From assembly GCF_022430545.2 (NCBI RefSeq), contig NZ_CP092488.2, positions 3,224,001-3,288,000 on the forward strand: a stretch of DNA of 64,000 nt, given 5' to 3'. Positions within the stretch are counted from its first letter, which is position 1, and the number at the start of each line of letters is the position of its first letter. Source of the DNA: Mycobacterium paraterrae (GTDB lineage Bacteria > Actinomycetota > Actinomycetes > Mycobacteriales > Mycobacteriaceae). Under the pieces are notes generated by a model, which did not search any database, was not told the origin of the DNA, and saw only the letters and a program-made list of their open reading frames with translations. This document shows positions 9,769 through 18,159 of this stretch, piece after piece. The position numbers and the translations under genes are program-made.

Positions 9769-10607
9769 CTGGCCGACGGATCCACCGCGTGTGGGCGCTG
9801 GATGTGCTCGCTCAGGAAGTCGTTGATCACTGCGGTGACCCGCGCCGGCGCCTCGAACATCGGGATGTGCCCGACGCCGTCGAGTTCGGTGATGCGGGTG
9901 CCCTCCGGGAGCTGGGCCCGGAAGTAGCGGTGCGAGCGCGGCCCGGGGAATACCCGGTCCCTCTGGCACAGCACCAGGTGCGCCGGCACGGCGGTCTGGG
10001 CCAGCTCGAGCAGCCCGGGGTTCCACAGTGATTTGACCAGCAGCTGAAAGTAGGCCGGGCAGTGCGCGACGTCGTCGACGATCGCGGCGAGTTGCTCGTC
10101 GGTGACGCCGTCGGGGCGCCCGCTGATCGGCAGCGTCGCCAGCCCGCGGGTGCCGGGCAGCCGCAGAGCCTTGGGACCCAGGAAACGGGCGAACGCCCAG
10201 AACGGCATTCCCGCCACGAACTTGGCGATCACCTCGAACTTGGCCGGGGTCCAGCGGGTCCACCCGCCAGCGGGCGCGATGCCGGTGACCGTGCGGGCCC
10301 GCCCGCGTCGCTCCAATTCGAATGCCACCCAGCCGCCCAGCGAATTGCCGACAATATGCGCGGTGTCCCAACCCAATTGGTCGAGCTGCCGCTCGACGTG
10401 GTCGGCCAGCACCGCGGAGCTCAAGAACCAGGTGCCGGACTTGGGGCCGCCGTTGTGGCCCGCCATCGTCGGGGCGAAGACCTCGTAGTCGCCGGTGTCG
10501 GCCAACTGCTGGGCGACGTCGTTCCAGACCACCTGAGAGATCAGGAATGGATGGAGCAGCAGGACCGGTTCGCCGGCACCGAGGTGGATGGGCGCGCGGT
10601 TGATCAT
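9765..10607 (-). CDS. Alpha/beta hydrolase
   Basis: Protein of 280 residues from ATG at 10607 (MINRAPIHLGAGEPVLLLHP). The frame stays open to 10928, but that part lies opposite trpS and is not protein-like. The nucleophile elbow is GNSLGG with Ser89; a C-terminal GVGHIPMFE supplies the likely His and CQRDRVFPG the likely Asp. The oxyanion segment LLLHPF precedes. It resembles M. tuberculosis Rv3337/Rv3338, which is split there but continuous here. The substrate is unknown. It is divergent from trpS by 73 bp. Confidence 0.87.
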   Translation of the reverse strand: MINRAPIHLGAGEPVLLLHPFLISQVVWNDVAQQLADTGDYEVFAPTMAGHNGGPKSGTWFLSSAVLADHVERQLDQLGWDTAHIVGNSLGGWVAFELERRGRARTVTGIAPAGGWTRWTPAKFEVIAKFVAGMPFWAFARFLGPKALRLPGTRGLATLPISGRPDGVTDEQLAAIVDDVAHCPAYFQLLVKSLWNPGLLELAQTAVPAHLVLCQRDRVFPGPRSHRYFRAQLPEGTRITELDGVGHIPMFEAPARVTAVINDFLSEHIQRPHAVDPSAS

Positions 10608-10680
10608 GCAGCCGACATTAAAGCCGATACCTGCGGTACTGCAAGAAGCGCCGGTGCGGGGCGTGAAAAGATTGGGCATC

Positions 10681-11700
10681 ATGAGCAGCACCTCTGGAAC
10701 CAGCCGGGTCTTCTCCGGTGTACAGCCCACCTCCGACTCGCTCCACCTCGGAAATGCGCTGGGTGCCGTCACGCAGTGGGCGCAATTGCAGGAAGACCAT
10801 GACGCGTTCTTCTGCGTCGTCGACCTGCACGCGATCACGGTCCCGCAGGATCCCGACGTGCTACGCCGCCGGACTTTGGTCACCGCCGCGCAGTATCTGG
10901 CGCTCGGCATCGACCCGGCCCGCAGCACGATCTTCGTGCAGAGTCACGTGCCTGCCCATTCGCAGCTCGCCTGGGTGCTCGGCTGCTTCACCGGATTCGG
11001 CCAGGCCTCCCGGATGACGCAGTTCAAGGACAAGTCGGCGCGCCAAGGCAGCGATGCGACCACGGTCGGCCTGTTCACCTACCCGGTATTGCAGGCCGCC
11101 GATGTGTTGGCCTACGACGCCGAGCTGGTGCCGGTCGGCGAGGATCAGCGTCAGCACCTCGAGCTGGCCCGCGACATCGCACAGCGGTTCAACGCGCGCT
11201 ACCCGGACACGTTCGTGGTTCCCGAGGTGCTGATTCCGAAGGCCACCGCGAAAATCTACGACCTGCAAGACCCGTCGTCGAAGATGAGCAAATCAGCGGC
11301 CACCGATGCGGGCTTGATCAGCCTGCTCGACCCTCCGGCGTTGTCCGCCAAGAAGATTCGCTCTGCGGTGACCGATAGCGAGCGTGAAGTCCGATTCGAC
11401 CCCGAGGCCAAGGCCGGGGTCTCGAATCTGCTGAGCATCCAGTCCGCGGTCACCGGCGTGGAAGTCGCCACGCTCGTCGACGGATACTCCGGACGTGGTT
11501 ACGGGGACCTGAAGAAGGACACCGCGGACGCCGTGGTCGAATTCGTCACCCCGATCAAGGAGCGTGTCGACGAGTTGCTGGCCGACCCCGCGGAACTGGA
11601 AGGCGTGCTCGCGGCGGGGGCCGCGCGCGCCGAAGACGTGGCTAGCAAGACCGTAGACCGGGTATACGACCGGTTAGGCTTTCTACCCAGACGTCCGTAG
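10681..11700 (+). CDS. trpS: Tryptophan-tRNA ligase
   Basis: Protein of 339 residues, near the 336 of M. tuberculosis TrpS. Class I aminoacyl-tRNA synthetase: the HIGH-type motif is DSLHLGNALG at residues 19-28 and the KMSKS motif is at residues 201-205. It charges tRNA-Trp using ATP in the cytoplasm. The ATG at 10681 is chosen because FSGVQPTSDSLHLGN follows at the normal distance; the frame is open further upstream but overlaps the divergent hydrolase start. The yihY-like gene follows 10 nt after the stop, so both are probably cotranscribed, as with Rv3336c-Rv3335c. Confidence 0.96.
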   Translation: MSSTSGTSRVFSGVQPTSDSLHLGNALGAVTQWAQLQEDHDAFFCVVDLHAITVPQDPDVLRRRTLVTAAQYLALGIDPARSTIFVQSHVPAHSQLAWVLGCFTGFGQASRMTQFKDKSARQGSDATTVGLFTYPVLQAADVLAYDAELVPVGEDQRQHLELARDIAQRFNARYPDTFVVPEVLIPKATAKIYDLQDPSSKMSKSAATDAGLISLLDPPALSAKKIRSAVTDSEREVRFDPEAKAGVSNLLSIQSAVTGVEVATLVDGYSGRGYGDLKKDTADAVVEFVTPIKERVDELLADPAELEGVLAAGAARAEDVASKTVDRVYDRLGFLPRRP

Positions 11701-11710
11701 CGAGTAGGTC

Positions 11711-12757
11711 ATGAGCGAACCCGCCAAACCAGGCATTCTCGATCGACTGCGGACGCGGTACGGGTGGCTCGATCACGCGATTCGGGCCAACGACTGGTTC
11801 GACGAATGCCAGGGCAACTTTTTCGCGGCCGGGCTGACCTACTACACGATCTTCGCGTTGTTCCCTTTGCTGATGGTCGGTTTCAGCGCCGCCGGTTTCC
11901 TGCTGTTCCAGCACCCGGAAATGCTGGATGCGATCGACAAGAAGGTCCGGCACTCGGTGCCCGGCGTGCTGGGGCAGCAGATGCTCGACCTGATGAATTC
12001 GGCGATTCAGGCGCGGACCTCGGTCGGGGTCATCGGTCTCGCCGTGGCGGTGTGGGTTGGTCTGAGCTGGATGGGCAACCTCCGGGTCGCTCTGACGGAA
12101 CTGTGGCGGCAGAGCGACGGCTCGAAAGGCTTCCTGCGCACCAAAGTTTCCGATTTCGGCGCGATGGTGTCGTCGTTCGTGGCGATCTTCGCGACGCTGG
12201 CGCTCAGCGCGCTGGCCGGTGCGGCTCCGATGGCCCGGCTGTTGCGCCTCATCGGCGTGCACGACGTGCCGATACTGGACGTCGTGCTGCGCGCGGCGTC
12301 CCTGCTGGTGTCTTTCCTGTTGTCTTGGTTGGTATTCGGGTGGATGATCGCCCGACTCCCGCGTTATCCGGTCAACTTTCGTACGTCGGTTCGGGCGGCG
12401 TTGGTCGCGGCGGTGGGCTTCGAACTGTTCAAGCTGTTCGCCACGTTCTACCTGAGGTCGGTGCTCCGCAGCCCGGCCGGCGCCACGTTCGGCCCGGTGT
12501 TGGGCCTGATGGTGTTTGCGAATGTCACCGCGCGGCTGCTGCTCTACGCGACGGCCTGGGCGGCGACGTCGGACGGTCATCCGCTCGACGACCACGACGA
12601 GCCGCCGCCGGCTGCAGAGCCGGAGGTCGTGGTGAACGTTCCCCAGCTGCCACCGGGCGATCTACTCAGGGCGCGCCAGCTGGCGATGGCTGTTCTCGTG
12701 GGGGCCGTTGGTGCGCTTAGCCTTTCGTGGCTGACCCGCCGCGAACGGGTCGACTAG
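11711..12757 (+). CDS. YihY/BrkB family inner membrane protein
   Basis: Protein of 348 residues with about six membrane segments, for example FFAAGLTYYTIFALFPLLMVG, SVGVIGLAVAVWVGLSWMG and FVAIFATLALSALAG. The family mark is the first helix with LTYYTIFALFP, followed by the conserved WGxxxxxxxxxLWR-like GNLRVALTELWRQ. It matches Rv3335c by position. The biochemical role of the family is unsettled (the old RNase BN assignment is wrong). The C-terminus is cytoplasmic and Pro/Glu rich before a last hydrophobic segment. Its stop shares the bases CTAG with the stop of the opposite DUF4436 gene. Confidence 0.88.
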   Translation: MSEPAKPGILDRLRTRYGWLDHAIRANDWFDECQGNFFAAGLTYYTIFALFPLLMVGFSAAGFLLFQHPEMLDAIDKKVRHSVPGVLGQQMLDLMNSAIQARTSVGVIGLAVAVWVGLSWMGNLRVALTELWRQSDGSKGFLRTKVSDFGAMVSSFVAIFATLALSALAGAAPMARLLRLIGVHDVPILDVVLRAASLLVSFLLSWLVFGWMIARLPRYPVNFRTSVRAALVAAVGFELFKLFATFYLRSVLRSPAGATFGPVLGLMVFANVTARLLLYATAWAATSDGHPLDDHDEPPPAAEPEVVVNVPQLPPGDLLRARQLAMAVLVGAVGALSLSWLTRRERVD

Positions 12758-13626
12758 TTCGTCGGCGGTGTCGCGGGCTCGGGCTTGAGGTGGCGCCACC
12801 AGCAATCGATGTAGATCAGCATGGCCATCCCGAGCGCCACGATCACCCACAGCACGACCGCAACGTCGACCCAGGCTCCGAACGGTGGCGCGCCGGGAAG
12901 CGCGTTGCGAAGCGGGATCACGGCGAATAGCATCGCCGCCAGCCAAGTTGTCATCGGCGGCTGGAACTTTCGACGATTCCGAGCGGTCTGGATCGCGACC
13001 ACCAGGGCAAGCACCGCAAGGGTGACGAGCACCGCCACGACGACGACGGCGATGACCGCGTGGCTCAGCGACCGGCGCACCGTCAGTCGGTACGCACGCT
13101 GTCCGGGAATCTGGCTGGAGCTGACGATGAGTCCCGGGACGTGATCGATGAACGTCACCGGTATGAGTTCAGTCTGGTTGGAACCGTTGCCGTCGTGAAT
13201 GATCTGCACCTCGATGGGGCCCGAATGATATTGGTCGAAAGGCCAGCGTTCGAGGTGTCCCGCGAGAGTCAGCGGCACCGGAAAGACGCCGGGCAGTGTC
13301 CCTTTGGCGAACTCGCGGCGGTTGGGCTGTGCCGCGGATCTGATGGCGAGGATGAGATCCTGGTTGAGGCGGTGGGTCTGTGGATCGAGGTACGCCGCTC
13401 CGGGAGTGACCGCCAGGTTGGCCACGACCGCGCTATTGGTTGGCTGCATCTCTTCGGCGGTGAACGTGGCGATCGTCTGATCGGCTGTGTCAGAACTGTC
13501 GGAGAGGTTGTTGGCCGATGCGCTCTGCACGGTGTCGGCGAACAGGACGATCAAGCCCGCGTACGTGGCAACGATGAAAACGACAACGCTGACGACGCCG
13601 AATTTCACCAGCGTTGATCGCTGCAT
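12754..13626 (-). CDS. DUF4436 membrane protein
   Basis: Protein of 290 residues. One N-terminal membrane segment (VVSVVVFIVATYAGLIVLFA) is followed by an extracytoplasmic domain of about 150 residues. Three more hydrophobic segments (AVIAVVVVAVLVTLAVLALV, WLAAMLFAVIPLRNALPG and VAVVLWVIVALGMAMLIYID) come before a short charged tail. The pattern WPFDQYHSG and RNALPGAPPFGAWVD is typical of DUF4436 proteins, found mainly in actinobacteria and without known function. The gene is isolated between convergent yihY and a 242-bp region without a gene. Confidence 0.8.
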   Translation of the reverse strand: MQRSTLVKFGVVSVVVFIVATYAGLIVLFADTVQSASANNLSDSSDTADQTIATFTAEEMQPTNSAVVANLAVTPGAAYLDPQTHRLNQDLILAIRSAAQPNRREFAKGTLPGVFPVPLTLAGHLERWPFDQYHSGPIEVQIIHDGNGSNQTELIPVTFIDHVPGLIVSSSQIPGQRAYRLTVRRSLSHAVIAVVVVAVLVTLAVLALVVAIQTARNRRKFQPPMTTWLAAMLFAVIPLRNALPGAPPFGAWVDVAVVLWVIVALGMAMLIYIDCWWRHLKPEPATPPTN

Positions 13627-13868
13627 GACTCGCCCCCCGACATCAGCACGGTCTCCGCGAGCAGCTGGCTGCCGAACTGCTCCTTGCGCAAGAATCTAGT
13701 GCACGTGCCGCGCGTATGCGCCTTTTCGGATCAGCGGCGCGTTTAACAATGCCATGCGCGGTATGCGCTCGGTGCCGATGGCCGGCGCTGCGACGCGGTG
13801 TGCAAAGCCTTGCTGTTCAAATGCCAAGTGGAGCAACGGTTGTGGTTCTCCTCGGCGTCAGGCGCCGA

Positions 13869-14183
13869 CTAACCCACTACCTTCAGCCCCGCGATGCAGC
13901 CGACCACCCCGGCGATCAGCACCAGCTTGGCCGGCGAGGCCGTCTCCTCGCCGGTCAGCATCGCGTAGCCGACCGTGAGCACCGCGCCGATGCCGACCCA
14001 GACCGCGTAGCTGGTTCCGGTCGGCAGGGTACGCATCGCGACCGCGAGCCCGGTCATCGAAAACAGCAGTGCCACCGCAAAAATGAGCGAAGGGATCAGT
14101 CGGGAGAAGCCTACGGAGCGGTCCAGCGCCGTTGCCCACACCGCTTCGAGAATGCCCGACGCCACCAAGATCAGCCAGGCCAT
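13869..14183 (-). CDS. gdx: SMR family guanidinium exporter (Gdx/SugE type)
   Basis: Protein of 104 residues with four membrane helices, the full length of a small multidrug resistance subunit. The Gdx/SugE subtype is indicated by MAWLILVASGILEAVWATAL with the central Glu of helix 1, GFSRLIPSL, TLPTGTSYAVWVGIGAV and the GLKVVG end. Gdx proteins exchange guanidinium for protons as antiparallel dimers. The ATG at 14183 is fixed by GGGAAAGG 6 nt upstream and by the guanidine-III riboswitch that abuts this site. The longer frame to 14270 would translate the riboswitch and is rejected. It lies downstream of nagA on the same strand. Confidence 0.92.
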   Translation of the reverse strand: MAWLILVASGILEAVWATALDRSVGFSRLIPSLIFAVALLFSMTGLAVAMRTLPTGTSYAVWVGIGAVLTVGYAMLTGEETASPAKLVLIAGVVGCIAGLKVVG

Positions 14184-14197
14184 CGCACGCCTTTCCC

Positions 14198-14239
14198 GCG
14201 CCGTCTTGTCGCTGGCCGGGTACGGTGCGCCTCGTCCGG
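14198..14239 (-). ncRNA. Guanidine-III riboswitch
   Basis: The reverse strand reads CCGGACGAGGCGCACCG, then TACCCGGCCAGC, then GACAAGACGGCGC. It is almost base-for-base the known actinobacterial guanidine-III (mini-ykkC-III) pseudoknot. The CCGG/CCGG helix and the CCGT/ACGG helix are intact, with one A-C mismatch in the second helix. Its 3' end touches the Shine-Dalgarno GGGAAAGG of the Gdx exporter gene. The class acts on translation, and guanidine binding would open the site. Identification is by recognition of the conserved sequence and by gene context. Confidence 0.92.
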
Positions 14240-14273
14240 TATCAGATGCTGACCCCGTCGACGGTAGCAAAGG

Positions 14274-15416
14274 CTAGTTGTCCGCGAGCCAACTGCCCTT
14301 GGCCATGACTGCGCTGACGCGCCAATCAGGTTGCAGGACGACGAGATTAGCGTCGTTGCCCACGCGCAGGCAACCGACCCGGCGCAAGCCGAGCGTCCGC
14401 GCGGGAGTCGTCGAGGTCAGCTGTACCGCCGCGAGCAACGCGGCGTCCCGGTCGGAACCGAAGCCGGCCGCCATGCCGAAGAGCCGATCCATGGTCGCGG
14501 TGCTGCCGGCGATCGTCGAGGTGCCGCGCACCCGCGCGACGCCGTCGACGACATCGACCGGCACTGCCCCCAATTGATATTCGCCGTCCGCAGCGCCGGC
14601 CGCAGCGGTGGCGTCGGTGACGAGCGCGACGTGGTCGGCTCCGGCCGCCTGGACCGTTGCGTGCACGACGGCCGGATGGACGTGAACGCCGTCGGCGATC
14701 AGCTCCACGGTGACTCGCGGATCCTCGAGCAACGCGAGTGCGGGTCCCGGTTCGCGGTGATGCAGCGGCCGCATCGCGTTGAACAGGTGCGTGCCCACCG
14801 TGGCGCCCAGGTCGATGGCGCGGCGGGTCTGTTCGTAGGTCGCGTCCGTATGGCCCAGCGCCACAACCACTCCGGCGTCGACCAGCTGCTCGATCGCGTC
14901 ATCGCTGCCGGGGCGCTCGGGAGCCAGGGTGACCATCCGGATGGTCCCGTCGGCCGCGGCCAGCAGCGCGTCGATCTCGGCGGATGTGGCGTCACGCATT
15001 TGGGCTCGATCGTGCGCTCCGCACTGGCCGGTGCTGAGCCAGGGCCCCTCGAGATGAATGCCGGCGACGAGGCCCGCGCGCGTCGCGTTGGCGAGCCGTC
15101 GCACTCCGGCCAGCAGATCGGTTGGGGCCGCCGTCACCAGGCTGGCCAGCGTCGTCGTGGTGCCGTGCTCGCGGTGAAAGTTGACCGCGCCCATGATCTC
15201 TGAGACGTCGCCGGTGATGTAGGAGGCGCCGCCGCCGCCGTGTACGTGAATGTCGACGAAGCCGGGCACGATGGTCGCGTCGGGCCAGTCGACGTCGGGC
15301 ACCCCCGGCGCCGGGCCGGCGCCGCACCCCACGATCTCAATGTCCGCGGTATGCACCCAGCCCGGCCGGCAGACACCCTGCTCGAGTACGACCGACCCGG
15401 CCGCGATCAGCGGCAT
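14274..15416 (-). CDS. nagA: N-acetylglucosamine-6-phosphate deacetylase
   Basis: Protein of 380 residues from ATG at 15416, close to family length. It removes acetyl from GlcNAc-6-phosphate in cell-wall amino-sugar recycling. Amidohydrolase fold: PGFVDIHVHGGGG (residues 51-63) gives the first metal-site histidines; HLEGPW, ALGHTDATYEQ and HLFNAM supply others; and VTDATAAAG carries the catalytic Asp. The start overlaps the 3' end of the sugar transporter gene by 10 nt, so the two are coupled. The order dacB1-sugI-nagA on one strand matches M. tuberculosis Rv3330-Rv3332. Confidence 0.94.
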   Translation of the reverse strand: MPLIAAGSVVLEQGVCRPGWVHTADIEIVGCGAGPAPGVPDVDWPDATIVPGFVDIHVHGGGGASYITGDVSEIMGAVNFHREHGTTTTLASLVTAAPTDLLAGVRRLANATRAGLVAGIHLEGPWLSTGQCGAHDRAQMRDATSAEIDALLAAADGTIRMVTLAPERPGSDDAIEQLVDAGVVVALGHTDATYEQTRRAIDLGATVGTHLFNAMRPLHHREPGPALALLEDPRVTVELIADGVHVHPAVVHATVQAAGADHVALVTDATAAAGAADGEYQLGAVPVDVVDGVARVRGTSTIAGSTATMDRLFGMAAGFGSDRDAALLAAVQLTSTTPARTLGLRRVGCLRVGNDANLVVLQPDWRVSAVMAKGSWLADN

Positions 15417-16810
15417 GCCGGTACATCTGGTGCCGCCACGGGAGTTTCGTCGGGCCAACGGCCGTGGTTCTCCCAGAAGTGGCGGATCTCTTCGAGCTGT
15501 CGTCCTTTGGTCTCTGGTGCGAACCGATGGATGAGGAAGAATCCGGTAACGGCGAGCAGGCCCAGAATCGTGAACATCCACGCGCCCCCGAGACTGTTCA
15601 GCATGGTCAAAAACGTCGACTCGATCAGCGCGTTGGCCGTCAGGTTGGCGGTGAGCATGGCGCTCGAGCCCAGCGACCGCAGGTGGGCCGGGAAGCTTTC
15701 ACCGGCGTAGACCCAGACCAGCGCGCCGAAGCCGAAGGTGAACCCCATGGTGAAGGTGACCAGCCCGACATAGCCGAGGCCGGACACCGCCGTGGATTTG
15801 GCGGCGAACACGCCGACCATGATGGCGTCGCCGACGATCATGGCGGCGATGCCGGACAGCAGAATGGGCCGGCGTCCGATCCGGTCGACCAGCAGCAGCG
15901 AGGCCACCACTGCGGCCAGCGACGCCAGCTGGATCAGCGCGGGCAAGACGAGCAGCGAGAAGTTGCCCTCGAAACCCATGGCCTGGAACAGCAGCGGGCT
16001 GTAGTAGATGATGCCGTTGATCCCGCTCAGCTCGGCGAAGAATCCGATCCCGACGACGAATGCGGTGGCACGCAGGTACGGCATGCGCAGCATCTCCAGG
16101 ATGGATCCGCCGCGTTCTTCGCGCATCGCGTCGGCAATCTCCGCAAGCTCCTGCTCGACGTCGCGGTTGGGTTCGATCCGGAGCAACGACTTGCGGGCAT
16201 CGTCGATCCGGTTCTTGAACAGATACCAGCGCGCGGTGTCGGGCATGTTGGCCAGCAGCGGCAGGACCAGCAGCGCCGGTACGGCGGCCAGCCCGAGCAT
16301 CCAGCGCCAGCTGCCCGAATCCGCCAGCGCGAACGCCGACAGGTAGCCGCCGATAATGCCGAGGATCGTCGCCACCTGGTACGTGACCAGCAGTGAACCG
16401 CGCAACCGCGCGGGCGCCGATTCCGCGATGTAGACCGGCGTTACGGTGGCGGACAGCCCGATCGTCATCCCCAGCAGCATCCGTGCGGTCATCAGCCACG
16501 GCATGGACGCCGCGGCGGCACCTAGTAGCGAAAACACCGCGTAACCGCCCGCCACCAGCATCATCGACCGTTTGCGCCCGATCGCGTTGGCCATGAATCC
16601 GCCGCTGAGTGCACCGCAGATTTCGCCGATCACCACCATCGTCGTCAGGAGCTCCTGCTTGCGGACGGTGAGGCTGAAATCGTTGGTGATGAACATCAGC
16701 GCGCCGGCGATGTTGGACAAGTCGTAGCCGCAGATCACGCCCAGCGCCGCCGCCGTGACGGCGATCAGCAATCGCCGCCGGGTTCGCAGTGATTGGCCGA
16801 TGCGGCTCAC
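15407..16810 (-). CDS. sugI: Sugar porter of the major facilitator superfamily
   Basis: Protein of 467 residues from GTG at 16810. GGAGGGGAG lies 3 nt upstream, a very strong ribosome site that decides this start over 16849. Twelve membrane helices are readable. Sugar-porter signatures include GGFMANAIGRKRS after helix 2, PVYIAESAPARLRG, a large central cytoplasmic loop, DRIGRRP and the end PETKGRQLEEI. By position it is SugI (Rv3331). The transported sugar is unknown, but coupling to nagA suggests an amino sugar or cell-wall fragment. The gene lies 48 nt downstream of dacB1. Confidence 0.92.
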   Translation of the reverse strand: MSRIGQSLRTRRRLLIAVTAAALGVICGYDLSNIAGALMFITNDFSLTVRKQELLTTMVVIGEICGALSGGFMANAIGRKRSMMLVAGGYAVFSLLGAAAASMPWLMTARMLLGMTIGLSATVTPVYIAESAPARLRGSLLVTYQVATILGIIGGYLSAFALADSGSWRWMLGLAAVPALLVLPLLANMPDTARWYLFKNRIDDARKSLLRIEPNRDVEQELAEIADAMREERGGSILEMLRMPYLRATAFVVGIGFFAELSGINGIIYYSPLLFQAMGFEGNFSLLVLPALIQLASLAAVVASLLLVDRIGRRPILLSGIAAMIVGDAIMVGVFAAKSTAVSGLGYVGLVTFTMGFTFGFGALVWVYAGESFPAHLRSLGSSAMLTANLTANALIESTFLTMLNSLGGAWMFTILGLLAVTGFFLIHRFAPETKGRQLEEIRHFWENHGRWPDETPVAAPDVPACR

Positions 16811-16858
16811 AATCTCCCCTCCGGAGTGGGTCGCCCCGGGGTTTCCCACGCCGCTGCT

Positions 16859-18100
16859 CTAGTGCTGGGGCCGTCGGTTCATCGAACGCGCGACCATGAT
16901 CAAGCCGAACACGACGACCGTACCGATCACCGCGACACCGACCCTAATCGGCAGCGCATCCGCACTGGGTATCAGCGCGGCTGCGTTGGCGGCGGGCCCG
17001 TTGCCGTTGTCGCCCGATGCTGCGGGCTTCGGCGCGGCGAGCGCGGGATCGGGTTCGATGAGCGTTCCGACCCGTGTGCCTGGCGCGGTCGCGAACCCGT
17101 AGTCGAGCAGATGGGCGGCCTGCTGCCAGGGCGCGATCGGCTGACGGGTGCCGTGCAGCAACACCGCCATCAGGCGTCGCCCGTCACGGTTCGCGGCGCC
17201 GACAAAGGTCTGCCCGGCGTCGTCGGTGTAGCCGGTCTTGCCGCCGAGCGCTCCCGGGTAGTGGTACAGCAGTTGGTTGTCGTTCTCCAGCACGTAGCCG
17301 GGGCTGTCGCCGTGGCCGGGAAAGTCGAACTTCTCGGTGTGCACGATGTCGGCGAAAGTCGGGTTCTCCCAGGCGAATCGATAGAACAGCCCGATGTCGT
17401 AGGCCGAGGTGCTCATGCCGGGGCCGTCCAGGCCCGACGGGGTGGCGGCGCGGGTGTCTTTGCCGCCCAGTTTTGCGGCCAGCGCGTTGATCTTGTCCAC
17501 CGCGACCGGCATGCCGCCCAATTGCATGGACAGCGCGTGCGCGGCGTCGTTACCGGAGTGCATGAGCAGCCCGTGCAGCAACTGATTGACGGTGTAGGTG
17601 CCGCCCGGCGCGACGCCCACCTTGGTGCCTTCGGCCGCGGCATCCTCAGGCGTGCCGTCGACGGCCTTGTTGATGTTGAGCTCACGCAGCGACGCCATCG
17701 CGACGAGCACCTTGATGATGCTCGCGGGGCGGTGCCGGCCGTGCGGGTCGCGAGCCGCGACGATGGCGCCGCTGTCCAGGTCGGCCACCACCCAGGCCTC
17801 GGCCGAGATGTCGCCGGGTACCGGCGGGGTATCCGCCGCCGTGACCACCCCGCAGCCTCCGAGCGCGTTACCGCCGATCGGCGACGGCGGCACCGGCAGC
17901 GGCAGCGGCGGCTCGCCGGCCTGCGGGACCTCCGACGAATCGACCGCGGCCGGGGTTGCCACCTTGTACGGGCACAGGTCGTGGACTGGCCCTTGCCCGG
18001 GGCTGGGCTCCGCGAACGCTGCCGGCATGCCGAGCAGCGCCGGGGTGCTCAGCATGAAACCCGCCGCTGCCAGGCACGATGCAGTTCTGAAGATCGCCAT
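16859..18100 (-). CDS. dacB1: D-alanyl-D-alanine carboxypeptidase (low-molecular-weight PBP)
   Basis: Protein of 413 residues. It has a signal peptide (to about AFA at 30), a proline-rich linker, then a penicillin-binding domain. The motifs are SIIK with Ser127 and Lys130, SGN at 182-184, and KTG at 288-290. A C-terminal hydrophobic segment (VGVAVIGTVVVFGLIMVA) ending in RSMNRRPQH anchors it in the membrane. It trims the terminal D-Ala of peptidoglycan stem peptides outside the cell. Length and order match M. tuberculosis DacB1 (Rv3330). It heads the dacB1-sugI-nagA cluster, which links wall trimming with amino-sugar uptake and recycling. Confidence 0.94.
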   Translation of the reverse strand: MAIFRTASCLAAAGFMLSTPALLGMPAAFAEPSPGQGPVHDLCPYKVATPAAVDSSEVPQAGEPPLPLPVPPSPIGGNALGGCGVVTAADTPPVPGDISAEAWVVADLDSGAIVAARDPHGRHRPASIIKVLVAMASLRELNINKAVDGTPEDAAAEGTKVGVAPGGTYTVNQLLHGLLMHSGNDAAHALSMQLGGMPVAVDKINALAAKLGGKDTRAATPSGLDGPGMSTSAYDIGLFYRFAWENPTFADIVHTEKFDFPGHGDSPGYVLENDNQLLYHYPGALGGKTGYTDDAGQTFVGAANRDGRRLMAVLLHGTRQPIAPWQQAAHLLDYGFATAPGTRVGTLIEPDPALAAPKPAASGDNGNGPAANAAALIPSADALPIRVGVAVIGTVVVFGLIMVARSMNRRPQH

Positions 18101-18159
18101 TATGGGTGCAGACTAGGCGATCGCCGGCCCGATTCCCGGGAGCCGCGCTGTGACTGTTG

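Noticed and set aside
13716..14252. 178-codon forward frame near the Gdx gene
   Set aside because: It runs opposite to the Gdx gene and riboswitch and has no start signal or recognisable domain.
14184..14270. 29-residue extension of the Gdx exporter
   Set aside because: The bases are the guanidine-III riboswitch; the protein family starts at MAWLIL and a ribosome site lies just before it.
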